From: JAOABP01 sp964590395
GTDB taxonomy: Bacteria > Hydrothermota > Tepidihabitantia > Tepidihabitantales > Tepidihabitantaceae
Direction of reading: 5' to 3'
Length of the DNA stretch: 48,890 nt
Assembly (NCBI GenBank): GCA_964590395.1
Contig: CAZPVT010000024.1
Coordinates: forward strand, 1-48,890
Positions 24,652 to 33,128 of this stretch are shown here, piece after piece. A program made the translations under genes and the position numbers. Numbering within the stretch: the stretch's first letter is position 1; each line of letters starts with the position of its first letter. The notes below the pieces were generated by a model. The model was given only the letters and a program-made list of their open reading frames with translations, was not told the DNA's origin and did no database searches.

Positions 24652-25205
24652 TTAATAGTTAATCTATAGCATCAATTCAACGAAGGTCCGGAAAAAAGAG
24701 AAAATTAATAGTGGTTTATCTGATTTACGGTTAAACTTTTGAAATCCTGTGTCTTATCATATTTAAGCCGGTTGTGTTTCTGCCCGGTGGGCAGTATCGG
24801 GGATGATATCCTTCAGGGTTTGCGGTCGGGTTAAAGGCACCGTTTTGTAATGGATATTGTTCTGGGTAGCGGTTTGGATGGTGTATTGGGTTTGTCTTGA
24901 GGTAATGGTCTGACTGGTGGTTATGGTTAGGGACAGGGTTTGGATTGTGATTTGTGTCCGGGTTCTAACTCCGGTTATGGAGATGGTTATAAAGAGGGTT
25001 TTGTTGTGGGTGACAGGTGTGGCTCTCGGGTGCTTTTGTCGGTCAGGGTTTTATTTGACAGTAGTAATTTACAAAGAGATAATTTCACCGTTACGCTAAA
25101 GGGCTATGGGTATAAAAATAAAATAATAATAAGATGAAAAGAGGACCTTAAACTATTTTGACGAACTTCATTCGCGTGGTTGCCTTATCTAACTACTAGT
25201 AGTAT
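24652..25205. other. Long G/T-biased intergenic region without a clear gene
   Basis: 554 bp between divergent promoter and coding regions. The first 200 bp are AT-rich and featureless. From about 24770 to 25070 the plus strand is strongly G/T-biased. No SD-led ORF, tRNA or convincing promoter for the gene at 25206 was found; TTGACG at 25158 lacks a well-spaced -10. A possible degraded glycine-rich frame is listed separately. Confidence 0.6.
24850..25137 (+). pseudogene. Possible decayed glycine-rich reading frame
   Basis: Starting at ATG 24850, one frame reads MDIVLGSGLDGVLGLS, a TGA at 24898, then GNGLTGGYG, a TAG at 24928, then GQGLDCDLCPGSNSGYG and on to a stop at 25135. Glycine codons (mostly GGT) recur every two to four codons across both stops, which looks like a broken glycine-rich or RTX-like repeat gene. 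The alternative is simple G/T-biased non-coding DNA. There is no Shine-Dalgarno or promoter. Confidence 0.2.
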
Positions 25206-26669
25206 ATGCGAGATAAAACGAAGATACCTGCCATTATTGCGATTACTCTTGTCGCTTTCGTTATGCTTTCTGCTCAGGAAATCATCTGGTTCAAAAGGTT
25301 TGATGCTGGCAGGTTTGACTCTTGGGCTTCTGGTGCAATTGACCAGTGGGGTAATGTGATTGTTGCGGGAGTAGTTGCGGATGACTACTCTGGACTGAAT
25401 GCGGATATCACCCTGATAAAATACAATCCGGATGGTGAGACACTCTGGACACGGTTCTTCGACAGTGGTGAGTGGGATTTCGTTTATGATTGTGCAGTTG
25501 GCTATGATGGAGGGGTTCTGGTTGTGGGTAGCTACAGCCCCTCCTTTGACTGTTTCATTATGAAGTATGACCGGAATGGTAACCTGCTCTGGGTTAAAAG
25601 CGATACCACCGGCAGTGATAGTAGTATGCTTTATCTCACCGGTGTTCTGATAGATGATTCACTCAATATCTATACAACAGGTATCATTTGCCACATTCAT
25701 AATAATATTCAAAATGACGAACTGCTGTTCAGGAAATATGATTCTAATGGAAATCTACTTTTGAATAAGTCCATTGATTTCGGTTACGACTTTGAAGCAA
25801 TACGCGGGTTGACTTTTACTCCTGACAGCAACATTGCCGGTGCTGGAGACCTTGGTAATCCTTGGTATTTTGACCTGTTTACGGCTAAATTTACCAGAGG
25901 CTGGGACACAATCTGGACAAGGCGTCTGGATGTGAAAAATGAGGATTTTGGTGGTGGGATTACGGTTGATCCGGCGGGAAATATATATTGTGCGGGTGAT
26001 GTGGCACAGTATTTGGGCAATTTTGTGCCTGATTCCTGTGTAACATACAGTTACAGTCCTGATGGTGAACTGAACTGGTTTCAGATTTTTTCGGATGGGG
26101 ACCTGGCAGGAGGGACATGCATCCTGCTTGATAATCTCGGCAACCTGCTTGTGGGCGGGTTCACGATGGATACACTTCCGGTAAGCAGAGGGGGTGCGCT
26201 ATTGCTTTGCTATCAAACTGATGGCACGCTTAAATGGAACTGGCAATACAAACTTGAGTCGGATGACTGTTATCTCATGGAGATTGTCGGCAATGAGCCG
26301 GGTGTTATTTATGGGATCGGGGAGATATATCAGAGTCCTGATTCCTGTGACCTTATGGTTATGAAACTGCGTTATCCGGTTGGGCTGGAGATGCCCAATT
26401 ATTTTAAACCGTCCTGTTCTGACATCAGGCTCAAGTCCACTTTGCTTGGTAGAGAGGCACCGTTTCTTTTCACTGTTGCCCAGTCTGCGGAGTACAAAAT
26501 CACCCTTTACGACCTTACCGGCAGGGGGGTAGCGCGGTTGTATCAGGGTTATCTGGAAGGTGGAGAGTACCGGTTGCCAATTAAGGCAGGACTTAAGAGC
26601 GGGGTTTATCTGGTGCGGGTTGAGACAGTAGGCAAGGTCCAGACCGGCAAGGTGATTCTGGTAAGGTAG
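25206..26669 (+). CDS. Secreted beta-propeller-like protein with C-terminal sorting domain
   Basis: 487 aa. A signal peptide ends near LSAQ (residue 24). The body consists of repeated blades with the pattern D..GN..V.G......D....KY...G...W, as in SBBP/delta-60-type propellers (visible near 45, 100, 150, 210, 260, 310). The last 75 residues form a sorting-domain-like beta module ending YLVRVETVGKVQTGKVILVR. Expected location: cell surface or medium. No catalytic motif is seen, so function is unknown. The ATG has no Shine-Dalgarno. The C-terminal module matches in kind that of the M14 peptidase, suggesting one shared export route. Confidence 0.85.
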   Translation: MRDKTKIPAIIAITLVAFVMLSAQEIIWFKRFDAGRFDSWASGAIDQWGNVIVAGVVADDYSGLNADITLIKYNPDGETLWTRFFDSGEWDFVYDCAVGYDGGVLVVGSYSPSFDCFIMKYDRNGNLLWVKSDTTGSDSSMLYLTGVLIDDSLNIYTTGIICHIHNNIQNDELLFRKYDSNGNLLLNKSIDFGYDFEAIRGLTFTPDSNIAGAGDLGNPWYFDLFTAKFTRGWDTIWTRRLDVKNEDFGGGITVDPAGNIYCAGDVAQYLGNFVPDSCVTYSYSPDGELNWFQIFSDGDLAGGTCILLDNLGNLLVGGFTMDTLPVSRGGALLLCYQTDGTLKWNWQYKLESDDCYLMEIVGNEPGVIYGIGEIYQSPDSCDLMVMKLRYPVGLEMPNYFKPSCSDIRLKSTLLGREAPFLFTVAQSAEYKITLYDLTGRGVARLYQGYLEGGEYRLPIKAGLKSGVYLVRVETVGKVQTGKVILVR

Positions 26670-26697
26670 CGGTTATAGAGTTGAGTGAAATTCTAAT

Positions 26698-27276
26698 TTA
26701 ATAAATGACCACCACGCCGGTCGGGATTACTTTTGCCCGGACCTGGCGGATACCGTTTTTACGTTTGGCATATACCCGGATGCGGTAGTTGTAGCCGGTT
26801 CTGGGTTCAAACCCGACAATTGTTCCAGAAAGGCTGCGGTTGTGCTTAAATTCTCCTGCCCAGATGAAGACGATGGTTTCAATAAGTGCGTTCTGGTCAT
26901 AGTGGAATGATTCGCGGTCCTCTGGGGAAAGACCCCGGAAGACCTCACCGGCAATCTCCACATGGGAGTGAAAGTTGCCCAGAAAACGCATCCTTAAATT
27001 TCTTGATAGTTCCTTGCGCCGACGGATGACCCGGCGGATCATAGACCAATCCTTGAATGTTACTCCAGACCGACTTTTTTCTCCCCCGCGGTAATAAAAG
27101 GCACGCCGGACAATCAGTCTGCGCTCAGTTGTAACTGTTCCGTAGAGAAAGCCAAATGTTTCCCGTTTGAACTTTGTCTCATAACCACGCCGCGCTAAAC
27201 AGCACAGTTCGCGCACCGCCTGTTCTTCAAACAGTACCGGTGTGCGAAAGTTAATGAGTGAAGCATGGCGCCACAT
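26698..27276 (-). CDS. JAMM/MPN-domain metallopeptidase-like protein
   Basis: 192 aa, no signal peptide. The JAMM signature is present: E39 in KRETFGFLYG, H103 and H105 in GNFHSHVE, and S117/D120 in LSPEDRES. The spacing between HxH and SxxD is 11 residues, longer than the common seven. These residues would bind zinc and catalyse isopeptide or peptide hydrolysis. Family knowledge: bacterial JAMM proteins remove ubiquitin-like or sulfur-carrier tails, or act in other peptide-processing systems. No ubiquitin-like, E1 or E2 gene is beside it. It stands alone, convergent with the propeller protein gene and divergent from the patatin gene. Confidence 0.8.
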   Translation of the reverse strand: MWRHASLINFRTPVLFEEQAVRELCCLARRGYETKFKRETFGFLYGTVTTERRLIVRRAFYYRGGEKSRSGVTFKDWSMIRRVIRRRKELSRNLRMRFLGNFHSHVEIAGEVFRGLSPEDRESFHYDQNALIETIVFIWAGEFKHNRSLSGTIVGFEPRTGYNYRIRVYAKRKNGIRQVRAKVIPTGVVVIY

Positions 27277-27290
27277 TTTTTGAGTTTATA

Positions 27291-27318
27291 ATTTTAATTT
27301 CCAGTGCTTGTTGGTCAA
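27291..27318 (-). promoter_or_regulatory. Promoter of the JAMM gene
   Basis: On the minus strand TTGACC (27313-27318), 16 bp, TAAAAT (27291-27296). The expected start lies about 7 nt before the ATG at 27276, with no room for a Shine-Dalgarno. Confidence 0.7.
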
Positions 27319-27445
27319 ATAAAAAGTGCCGCTGGAGGGTCTATGCCACACCAGTTGATCACGCCAACCAAGGCATTTGCCCGACCAGCAGCAAAATATA
27401 AATACAATAACTTGGTTTTATGTCAAGAAAAGATAGTTGCATTGT

Positions 27446-27474
27446 TTGCACAGTATCTTTTGTGAGGTTAAAAT
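27446..27474 (+). promoter_or_regulatory. Promoter of the patatin gene, probably leaderless
   Basis: TTGCAC (27446-27451), 17 bp, TAAAAT (27469-27474). Six bases separate it from the ATG at 27481. An ATG at 27476 is followed at once by a stop in its frame. Confidence 0.6.
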
Positions 27475-27480
27475 TATGGA

Positions 27481-29646
27481 ATGAGGCAGTTTCTAATTCT
27501 GTTGGGAATAATCGGTTTTACAGCAGGAGAGCCGGTCAGAATCGGACTTGCCCTTTCAGGCGGTGCTGCACTCGGTCTTGCCCATATCGGTGTGCTAAAG
27601 GTGCTGGAAAGGGAGGGGTTGGATTTTGTCGGAATTGCTGGTAACAGTATGGGTTCGCTGGTGGGGGGCGTTTACGCCGCCGGGTACAGTGCTGTCGAGA
27701 TTGAGAGTATCGCTTTGAATGCGGACTGGGACCGGTTGTTCTCTTCCCAGCCGGCTTTTGGTGCGCAGTATCTGCAGGAGAAACAGCAGGCACAGCGGTA
27801 TGTTCTGCGGTTTCATCATCAACGGTTTGTTCCTTATTTGCCCAGCGGTCTGGTGCCATTGCAGAATGTTGAGTTGCTACTGAATCGGTTGCTCGCGGAG
27901 ATTGAGTTTAATACCGGTTATGATTTTGACAGTCTGGTTATTCCTTATCGGGCAGTTTCGGTTGATGTCAATAAGGGAGAACTGGTGGTTTTGCGTTCGG
28001 GACGGCTGGAGCAGGCGATCAGGGCAAGCATTGCGATTCCCGGGGTTTTTTCGCCGGAGGTAATTGATGGCAGGGAACTGGTTGATGGTGGGGTGCTGGA
28101 GTATCTACCGGTTGAGGCGGTTAAAGAGTTCCAACCGGATTTCATTATCGCGGTGTTAACGATGCGACGGCTTGAGAAACCGGGGAGAAGTCTGGTTGAT
28201 ATTGCCTCAAGGAGCATTGATCTGATGGGTATCGCGGGTGTGCAGGGGGCAAAGAGGATGGCTGATGTGGTGATCGAGCCGGATGTCACGCGATTTTTGC
28301 ATTCGGATTTTGCCCGGGCAAAGGAGTTGATTGCGGCAGGAGAGTCGGCTGCGGTTCAGGCGCTCCCTTTGATCCGGGAAAAACTGCGGGGCAGGGTGGT
28401 GATTAGTGTCCGGAAACGGGTTGAGTCAAAGGTTCTGCCGGTGGTGCGTGAAGTCCGGTTTGAAGGATTGAAACGGACCCGGCGGTCACTCATTTTGCCT
28501 TATGTGCGAACCCGTGAAGGGGCAGGGTTGAATTTGGGCGCAGTTATTTCTGACATAGAAAGGCTGTTTAATGCCGGCCTTTTTGAGGATGTCAATTTCC
28601 GGCTGGAGCCGGCGGGCAGGGATAGTGTGGCAGTGGTTTATGAGGTTACAGAGCGGCCATTCGGTTTTTATGCAATCGGTGTACGGTATGACAATTATGA
28701 CAACGTGGTTGTTGGTGGAGAGGTGGGGGATGAGAACATTCTGGGTAGCGGGGCAACGGTGCGGTTGGCAGGTAATTTAGGTAATCCCAATGAGGTTAGA
28801 TTTGGAGTTACCGGAACAAGGATTTTCCGGATACCATTTGGGTATCGGCTTGATGGATATTTTTCCTCCTCAACCAGAACCCTGTGGAAGGAGGGAAGGT
28901 TTTATTCCAGTTATTTAGCGCGTATTACCGGTGCGGTGGCAGAGGCGGGTTATATCACTGGCCGGGACGGGTTTTTTAATGTAGGAGTGAAGGGGGAAAG
29001 GGTTGACTATGTCGGTGCGGCGGTGGATACATTAAATGCGGAAAATGTTGCTGGGTTGCTTTTTAATATGGAGTTTAACAATCAGGACCGATTGGATTTA
29101 CCGGGGAAAGGGATTGCTTACCGACTGAGCGGGTTTTATTCCAATTCGAGGGTATGGAGTGAGCGGAATTTTTTGAAGTTGAATCTTAGCGCGGAACAGG
29201 TAGTGCAGATTTTTGCGCCGGTGAGCATCCGTTTCTGGGGAGATTTTGGGTACAGTTTCGGACATTTGTCATTCAGTGAGTACTTTCTTACCGGTGGGGA
29301 GCAGTTTCTTGGGCTGGCACCGGAGGAGTTTGTTACAACTCAAAGGATGGTTCTGGGGTCTGCCCTGCGGTTGCGGCTCTTCCGGATGTTAAATCAGGAG
29401 GAGTATCCAGTGTATCTGGAGTTCGGAGGGAATTTAGGGACATTTTCCCGCGTAGAGCGTTTAATTACAGAGGGAATATCGCTGGATGATGTCCACTGGG
29501 GTGCAGGTGCGGGTGTAATGACAAATACACCTTTAGGACCTTTGCGGTTCTGGGGTGCACTGGGTAATTTTCTGAAAAAGACGCCTCATCCGGGTGGAAT
29601 CAGGTTTTATCTGTCGCTGGGTAAAGAGTTTAGATACCGGCGTTAA
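27481..29646 (+). CDS. Patatin-like phospholipase with POTRA and outer-membrane beta-barrel (type Vd autotransporter-like)
   Basis: 721 aa. A short signal peptide (residues 1-16) leads to a patatin domain: oxyanion loop GGAALG (27-32), nucleophile S56 in GNSMG and catalytic Asp in DGG (202-204). A POTRA-like segment (about 315-390, REVRFEGLKRTRRSLILPYVRTREG) and a 16-strand-type barrel region homologous in form to surface-antigen/BamA barrels end at FRYRR. Family knowledge: PlpD-type proteins (type Vd secretion) place a lipase on or beyond the outer membrane. The signal is short and the barrel was judged by strand pattern only. It shares its TTAA stop bases with the convergent gene. Confidence 0.88.
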   Translation: MRQFLILLGIIGFTAGEPVRIGLALSGGAALGLAHIGVLKVLEREGLDFVGIAGNSMGSLVGGVYAAGYSAVEIESIALNADWDRLFSSQPAFGAQYLQEKQQAQRYVLRFHHQRFVPYLPSGLVPLQNVELLLNRLLAEIEFNTGYDFDSLVIPYRAVSVDVNKGELVVLRSGRLEQAIRASIAIPGVFSPEVIDGRELVDGGVLEYLPVEAVKEFQPDFIIAVLTMRRLEKPGRSLVDIASRSIDLMGIAGVQGAKRMADVVIEPDVTRFLHSDFARAKELIAAGESAAVQALPLIREKLRGRVVISVRKRVESKVLPVVREVRFEGLKRTRRSLILPYVRTREGAGLNLGAVISDIERLFNAGLFEDVNFRLEPAGRDSVAVVYEVTERPFGFYAIGVRYDNYDNVVVGGEVGDENILGSGATVRLAGNLGNPNEVRFGVTGTRIFRIPFGYRLDGYFSSSTRTLWKEGRFYSSYLARITGAVAEAGYITGRDGFFNVGVKGERVDYVGAAVDTLNAENVAGLLFNMEFNNQDRLDLPGKGIAYRLSGFYSNSRVWSERNFLKLNLSAEQVVQIFAPVSIRFWGDFGYSFGHLSFSEYFLTGGEQFLGLAPEEFVTTQRMVLGSALRLRLFRMLNQEEYPVYLEFGGNLGTFSRVERLITEGISLDDVHWGAGAGVMTNTPLGPLRFWGALGNFLKKTPHPGGIRFYLSLGKEFRYRR

Positions 29647-30320
29647 TCTCTGGTACCGGGGCAGGCACGGACACACAGTCCACAGATGAACTGGTGGACA
29701 TAATGTTCCCGTTGAAAACTTTTCAGTTTTTCAAAGCACGCCTGATGGTCAAAATCCGCGGGATTTTCCTTTATCGCATTGGCAGGACAGGCAGAAATGC
29801 ACCGCCGGCACTCACCACAATCCTGATTGAGCGGTGTGCCGGGTTCAAGTTGCAGGTCAGTGAGGATGGTTACCAGCCGGACCTGGGCGCCGTATTCTGG
29901 TGTTACCAGCAGGTTGTTCCTCCCTAACCAGCCCAGTCCAGCAGCAATGGCAACTCGTTTGTGTGAGAGGTGTCCCTGCTGATTGTGCCAGTCAACAACC
30001 TGGGATGCGGGAATCGGCAGGGCGTTGTAATCGTTATTTTGGAGCCAGTTAGTGATGTCCATAGCGATGCGGTCAAGGGCGAAGTTGAGTTGACGGTAAT
30101 GATGTTCGTAGAGTAGGTCTGGATGATCAACAAGGGAGTCCAGAACTGAGCGGGAGAGACGCATACCCAGTGATATGGCAAAGGGTAGGTGGGTAAGTAT
30201 CTCTTTGGGCAGGAGAAAGTCGTCATTTTTCATCTGAGCGATTTCAGCAGCTCCAAACAGCGCAATGCCCCGGTTACGACAGAGGGCTTCCAGTTCGGAG
30301 CGAAGTTTGATTAAACTCAT
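29643..30320 (-). CDS. Double 4Fe-4S cluster protein related to epoxyqueuosine reductase
   Basis: 225 aa. The C-terminus has two ferredoxin-type motifs: CGECRRCISACP, plus a later CGLCVRACP with an extra Cys upstream. The middle part (SHKRVAIAAGLGWLGRNNLLVTPEYGAQVRL) matches the QueG family segment before the clusters. The protein is much shorter than QueG (about 350 aa), lacking the C-terminal HEAT-like region, and looks like one of the short QueG-related redox proteins. A queuosine role is possible because tgt is in the window but is not shown. Its start overlaps the mnmG stop by 4 nt, so it is probably cotranscribed with mnmG. Confidence 0.8.
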   Translation of the reverse strand: MSLIKLRSELEALCRNRGIALFGAAEIAQMKNDDFLLPKEILTHLPFAISLGMRLSRSVLDSLVDHPDLLYEHHYRQLNFALDRIAMDITNWLQNNDYNALPIPASQVVDWHNQQGHLSHKRVAIAAGLGWLGRNNLLVTPEYGAQVRLVTILTDLQLEPGTPLNQDCGECRRCISACPANAIKENPADFDHQACFEKLKSFQREHYVHQFICGLCVRACPGTRD

Positions 30321-32203
30321 CTTTTCCTCCTGAGATAAACAGTCAGGGCAAAAATCGCGGTGGGGGTGATACCGCTGATCCTTTGCGCCTGACCAATGGA
30401 AGCGGGTCGGATTCGGGTAAGTTTTTCTCTTACCTCGTTGGACAGGCCCGGAACTCGATAATAGTCAATATTTATCGGTAGTCGTAGTGATTCTAGTTCG
30501 TTGAACCGGGCGATCTGACACTGGGTGCGCTCGATATAACCTTCATATTTGGCATCTACTTCAATCAGTTCCTGAACCGGCAGAGGAATTTTCGGCACTG
30601 ACTCTTCTAGTTGCATTAGGGTTTCGTAATTGATTTCCGGACGGCGCAACAGGTCTAGGGCGGAAACCGGCTGGGAGATGGGTGATGTACCCCGTTGTTT
30701 AAGACGGCGGTTAACTGCCGGTCGGGGATATATCTTATGAGTTTTAAGCCATAGGAGTGTCTGCTGGAGTTGTTCCTGTTTAGTTTTGACCTGCTGATAT
30801 CGTTGCTCGTCGAGCAACCCCAATTCATAGCCCTTTTTGCTCAGTCTTAAGTCAGCGTTGTCCTCACGCAAAAGCAGACGGAATTCCACCCGTGCGGTAA
30901 ACATCCGGTAGGGTTCATCAGCCCCTTTTGTTATCAGGTCATCGATTAAAACCCCAATATAACTTTCTGCCCGGGAAAGGGTAAATGGTGCCTTTTCCTT
31001 TACCCGCAGGCTGGCGTTGATCCCCGCGAGCAGTCCTTGAACCGCTGCCTCTTCATAACCGGTTGTGCCGTTAATCTGGCCCGCAAAATAGAGTTTTTTA
31101 ATTAGCCGGGTTTCAAGGGTGGGATAGAGCTGGGTCGGGTCAACATAGTCGTGTTCGATCGCATACCCGGGCCGCAGGATCAGGCTTTTTTCCAGACCGG
31201 GAATTGAGTGCACCATCTTTTCCTGAATTTCTACCGGTAGCGAGGTGGAGATACCGTTGGGATAGCACTCAATCGTTGCGGTGCCTTCGGGTTCAATGAA
31301 GATGTGGTGGCTCTCCTTGTCCGCAAATTTGACCACTTTGTCTTCAATTGAAGGGCAGTAACGTACCCCTCTACCTTTGATAACGCCGGTGTAAAGCGGC
31401 GATTGTTTTAGTCCACTTTTGACAATTTCGTGAGTTTTCCTCGTGGTATAGGTAATGTAGCAGACCGTTTGGTTGCCGAGTAGCGAAGCGCTCTGTCCTT
31501 GGCAGTCGGTATCGGTCCAGAAAGAGAAGGGTTGGGGTGGGTTATCACCTTCCTGTTTTGCTAACCGCTCAACTGCCACGGTGCGGATGTCAATGCGGGG
31601 CGGGGTGCCGGTCTTGAATCTCCCAATTTTAAACCCCAGTTCCCGCAAGGACTGGCTCAGGAGATTTGCCGGTGCTTCCCCCAATCTACCTGCGGGAAAG
31701 TTGACCAGTCCGATGTGAACCAGTCCAGAAAGAAATGTGCCCGGTGCGAGAATGACGGTTTTGCTGTAGAACCTTTCTCCGGTTTCGGTCTGAACTCCGA
31801 CCGCGGTCTTTCCTCGGGTTAGGATCCGGGCGCAGAGCCCCTGTCTTAAGTAAAGGTTTGCCGTTTTTTCCAGTATCGACCGCATTATCTGGCGGTATAA
31901 CTGACGGTCAACCTGAACCCGTGAGGAGCGGACCGCTCTTCCGGCACTGGTGTTCAACTGTCGGAAGTGAATGCCGGCTAAATCGGTAACCTGTGCCATC
32001 TGGCCACCGAGCGCATCCAGTTCTTTGACCAGTTGTCCTTTACCAATCCCCCCAACTGCGGGATTACAGGACATTAAGGCAATGGTATCAAGATTCTGGG
32101 TTAAAAGCAGGGTTTTACAGCCGAGTCGGGCAGAGGCAAGCGCGGCTTCGCAACCCGCATGGCCACCACCGACAACGATGGTATCGTAATTTGGTACCGG
32201 CAT
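30317..32203 (-). CDS. mnmG: tRNA uridine-5-carboxymethylaminomethyl modification enzyme MnmG (GidA)
   Basis: 628 aa from the ATG at 32203 (MPVPNYDTIVVGGGHAG), chosen because the FAD dinucleotide motif starts just after it and a strong promoter ends 7 bp upstream; a TTG at 32260 would place the start within the promoter. Key motifs: VGGGHAGCEAA, LMSCNPAVGGIGKGQLVKE, GQINGTTGYEEAAVQGL and a C-terminal domain ending in the helical ITPTAIFAL region. Family knowledge: with MnmE it modifies wobble uridine 34 of several tRNAs. It heads a two-gene unit with the Fe-S protein. Confidence 0.97.
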   Translation of the reverse strand: MPVPNYDTIVVGGGHAGCEAALASARLGCKTLLLTQNLDTIALMSCNPAVGGIGKGQLVKELDALGGQMAQVTDLAGIHFRQLNTSAGRAVRSSRVQVDRQLYRQIMRSILEKTANLYLRQGLCARILTRGKTAVGVQTETGERFYSKTVILAPGTFLSGLVHIGLVNFPAGRLGEAPANLLSQSLRELGFKIGRFKTGTPPRIDIRTVAVERLAKQEGDNPPQPFSFWTDTDCQGQSASLLGNQTVCYITYTTRKTHEIVKSGLKQSPLYTGVIKGRGVRYCPSIEDKVVKFADKESHHIFIEPEGTATIECYPNGISTSLPVEIQEKMVHSIPGLEKSLILRPGYAIEHDYVDPTQLYPTLETRLIKKLYFAGQINGTTGYEEAAVQGLLAGINASLRVKEKAPFTLSRAESYIGVLIDDLITKGADEPYRMFTARVEFRLLLREDNADLRLSKKGYELGLLDEQRYQQVKTKQEQLQQTLLWLKTHKIYPRPAVNRRLKQRGTSPISQPVSALDLLRRPEINYETLMQLEESVPKIPLPVQELIEVDAKYEGYIERTQCQIARFNELESLRLPINIDYYRVPGLSNEVREKLTRIRPASIGQAQRISGITPTAIFALTVYLRRKR

Positions 32204-32210
32204 TAATAAA

Positions 32211-32238
32211 ATTTTATTGCCCGGTTTTAAAATGTCAA
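32211..32238 (-). promoter_or_regulatory. Promoter of mnmG, probably leaderless
   Basis: On the minus strand TTGACA (32233-32238), 16 bp, TAAAAT (32211-32216). Seven bases lie between the -10 and the ATG at 32203; no Shine-Dalgarno exists. Confidence 0.75.
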
Positions 32239-32270
32239 TTGGCTTTATTCTCAGGAGCAAATCCCCGTAT

Positions 32271-32298
32271 TTGACAATAACAGCAACCAGGATAAAAT
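32271..32298 (+). promoter_or_regulatory. Promoter of the barrel-protein operon, probably leaderless
   Basis: TTGACA (32271-32276), 16 bp, TAAAAT (32293-32298). Eight bases separate it from the ATG at 32307. Its box sequences and spacer are identical to those of the divergent mnmG promoter. Confidence 0.75.
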
Positions 32299-32306
32299 CC
32301 TATACT

Positions 32307-33125
32307 ATGTTCCGAACTGATTTAATTATTTTATCTTTGCTGTTTTTTGCCCTGCCCGGATATGCGCTTTTTGAAGAAAGTCCGTCTGGAGCGCGGACCG
32401 AAGGAATGGCTGGTGCCTTTGTTGCGGTTGCTGATGATATTAATGCTATTGGGTATAATCCTGCTGGGCTGGCGCAGGTAAATAGCCGGCAGTTTCAGAG
32501 CGGATATAAACTGCTTTATGGCGGTGTGGGAGTGAACCTGCATACCGCAGATGCTGCGCTGAGTATGCCGATAGGCAGGTTTGGAACCATTGGTCTGTGG
32601 GTCCAGGAGACCGGTTTTCAGTTGCAGTCCCAGCGCTCAGTAAAACTGACGCACGGATTCTGGTTCGCGGAAAACTTGGCGTTCGGATACGGGCTAAACG
32701 GGTATAACCTCTATCAAGGTTCTCTGGGACAGGGTTTAGCGTTGGGTTTTGATCTTGGGCTCTGGACAAAGATTGCCCGGTACTGGCGTGCGGGTTTTTA
32801 TGCTCATAACATCAATATGCCGAAAATCGGTGTCAGTGAACTACCGAACTCTCTGACAATTGGGTTTGGTTTTTCACCTAAACTGGGAATTAACTCTGCG
32901 GTGGATGTTAGCAAGGTGCTGGGTGAACGAACCAGTGTATCGTTCGGGCAGGAATTTGAGATTATTGCCAGCCATCTAATCTTGCGAGCCGGAGTAAAGA
33001 CCGAGCCGGTGCGGTTCTCTTTTGGTTTGACCACCGGGCTGCAACGTTTCGTGGTTAATTATGCGCTTATCACCCACCCGGTTTTGCCCCTGACCCACCA
33101 CTTTGGTTTGCGACTGAACTTTTAA
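32307..33125 (+). CDS. Outer-membrane beta-barrel protein, PorV/FadL-like
   Basis: 272 aa from the ATG at 32307, chosen because it directly starts a signal peptide (MFRTDLIILSLLFFALPGYA) and lies 9 nt after a promoter. The mature N-terminus FEESPSGARTEGMAGAFVAVADD..AIGYNPAGLA is the hallmark of PorV/PorQ and UPF0164 proteins, related to FadL transporters. The rest alternates hydrophobic and polar residues as beta-strands and ends in a terminal aromatic (LNF). Family knowledge: PorV is a shuttle of type IX secretion, but many such proteins have unknown roles. It is first in a run of envelope genes to about 38134. Confidence 0.8.
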   Translation: MFRTDLIILSLLFFALPGYALFEESPSGARTEGMAGAFVAVADDINAIGYNPAGLAQVNSRQFQSGYKLLYGGVGVNLHTADAALSMPIGRFGTIGLWVQETGFQLQSQRSVKLTHGFWFAENLAFGYGLNGYNLYQGSLGQGLALGFDLGLWTKIARYWRAGFYAHNINMPKIGVSELPNSLTIGFGFSPKLGINSAVDVSKVLGERTSVSFGQEFEIIASHLILRAGVKTEPVRFSFGLTTGLQRFVVNYALITHPVLPLTHHFGLRLNF

Positions 33126-33128
33126 CTG

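Noticed and set aside
24652..25205. Promoter for the propeller-protein gene at 25206
   Set aside because: TTGACG at 25158 has no -10-like box at 15-19 bp; the nearest AT-rich hexamers are 22 or more bp away.
26698..27276. Ubiquitin-like or CBASS system around the JAMM gene
   Set aside because: No E1, E2, ubiquitin-like or cyclase gene is within several kilobases on either side.
30317..32203. Link of mnmG to an origin of replication (gidA often lies near oriC)
   Set aside because: No dnaA, DnaA boxes, mnmE, parAB or AT-rich unwinding region is seen nearby.
32217..32306. Longer N-terminus for the PorV-like protein and a TTG start at 32260 for mnmG
   Set aside because: Both extensions run across the two divergent promoters, and the shorter forms begin directly with a signal peptide and an FAD motif.
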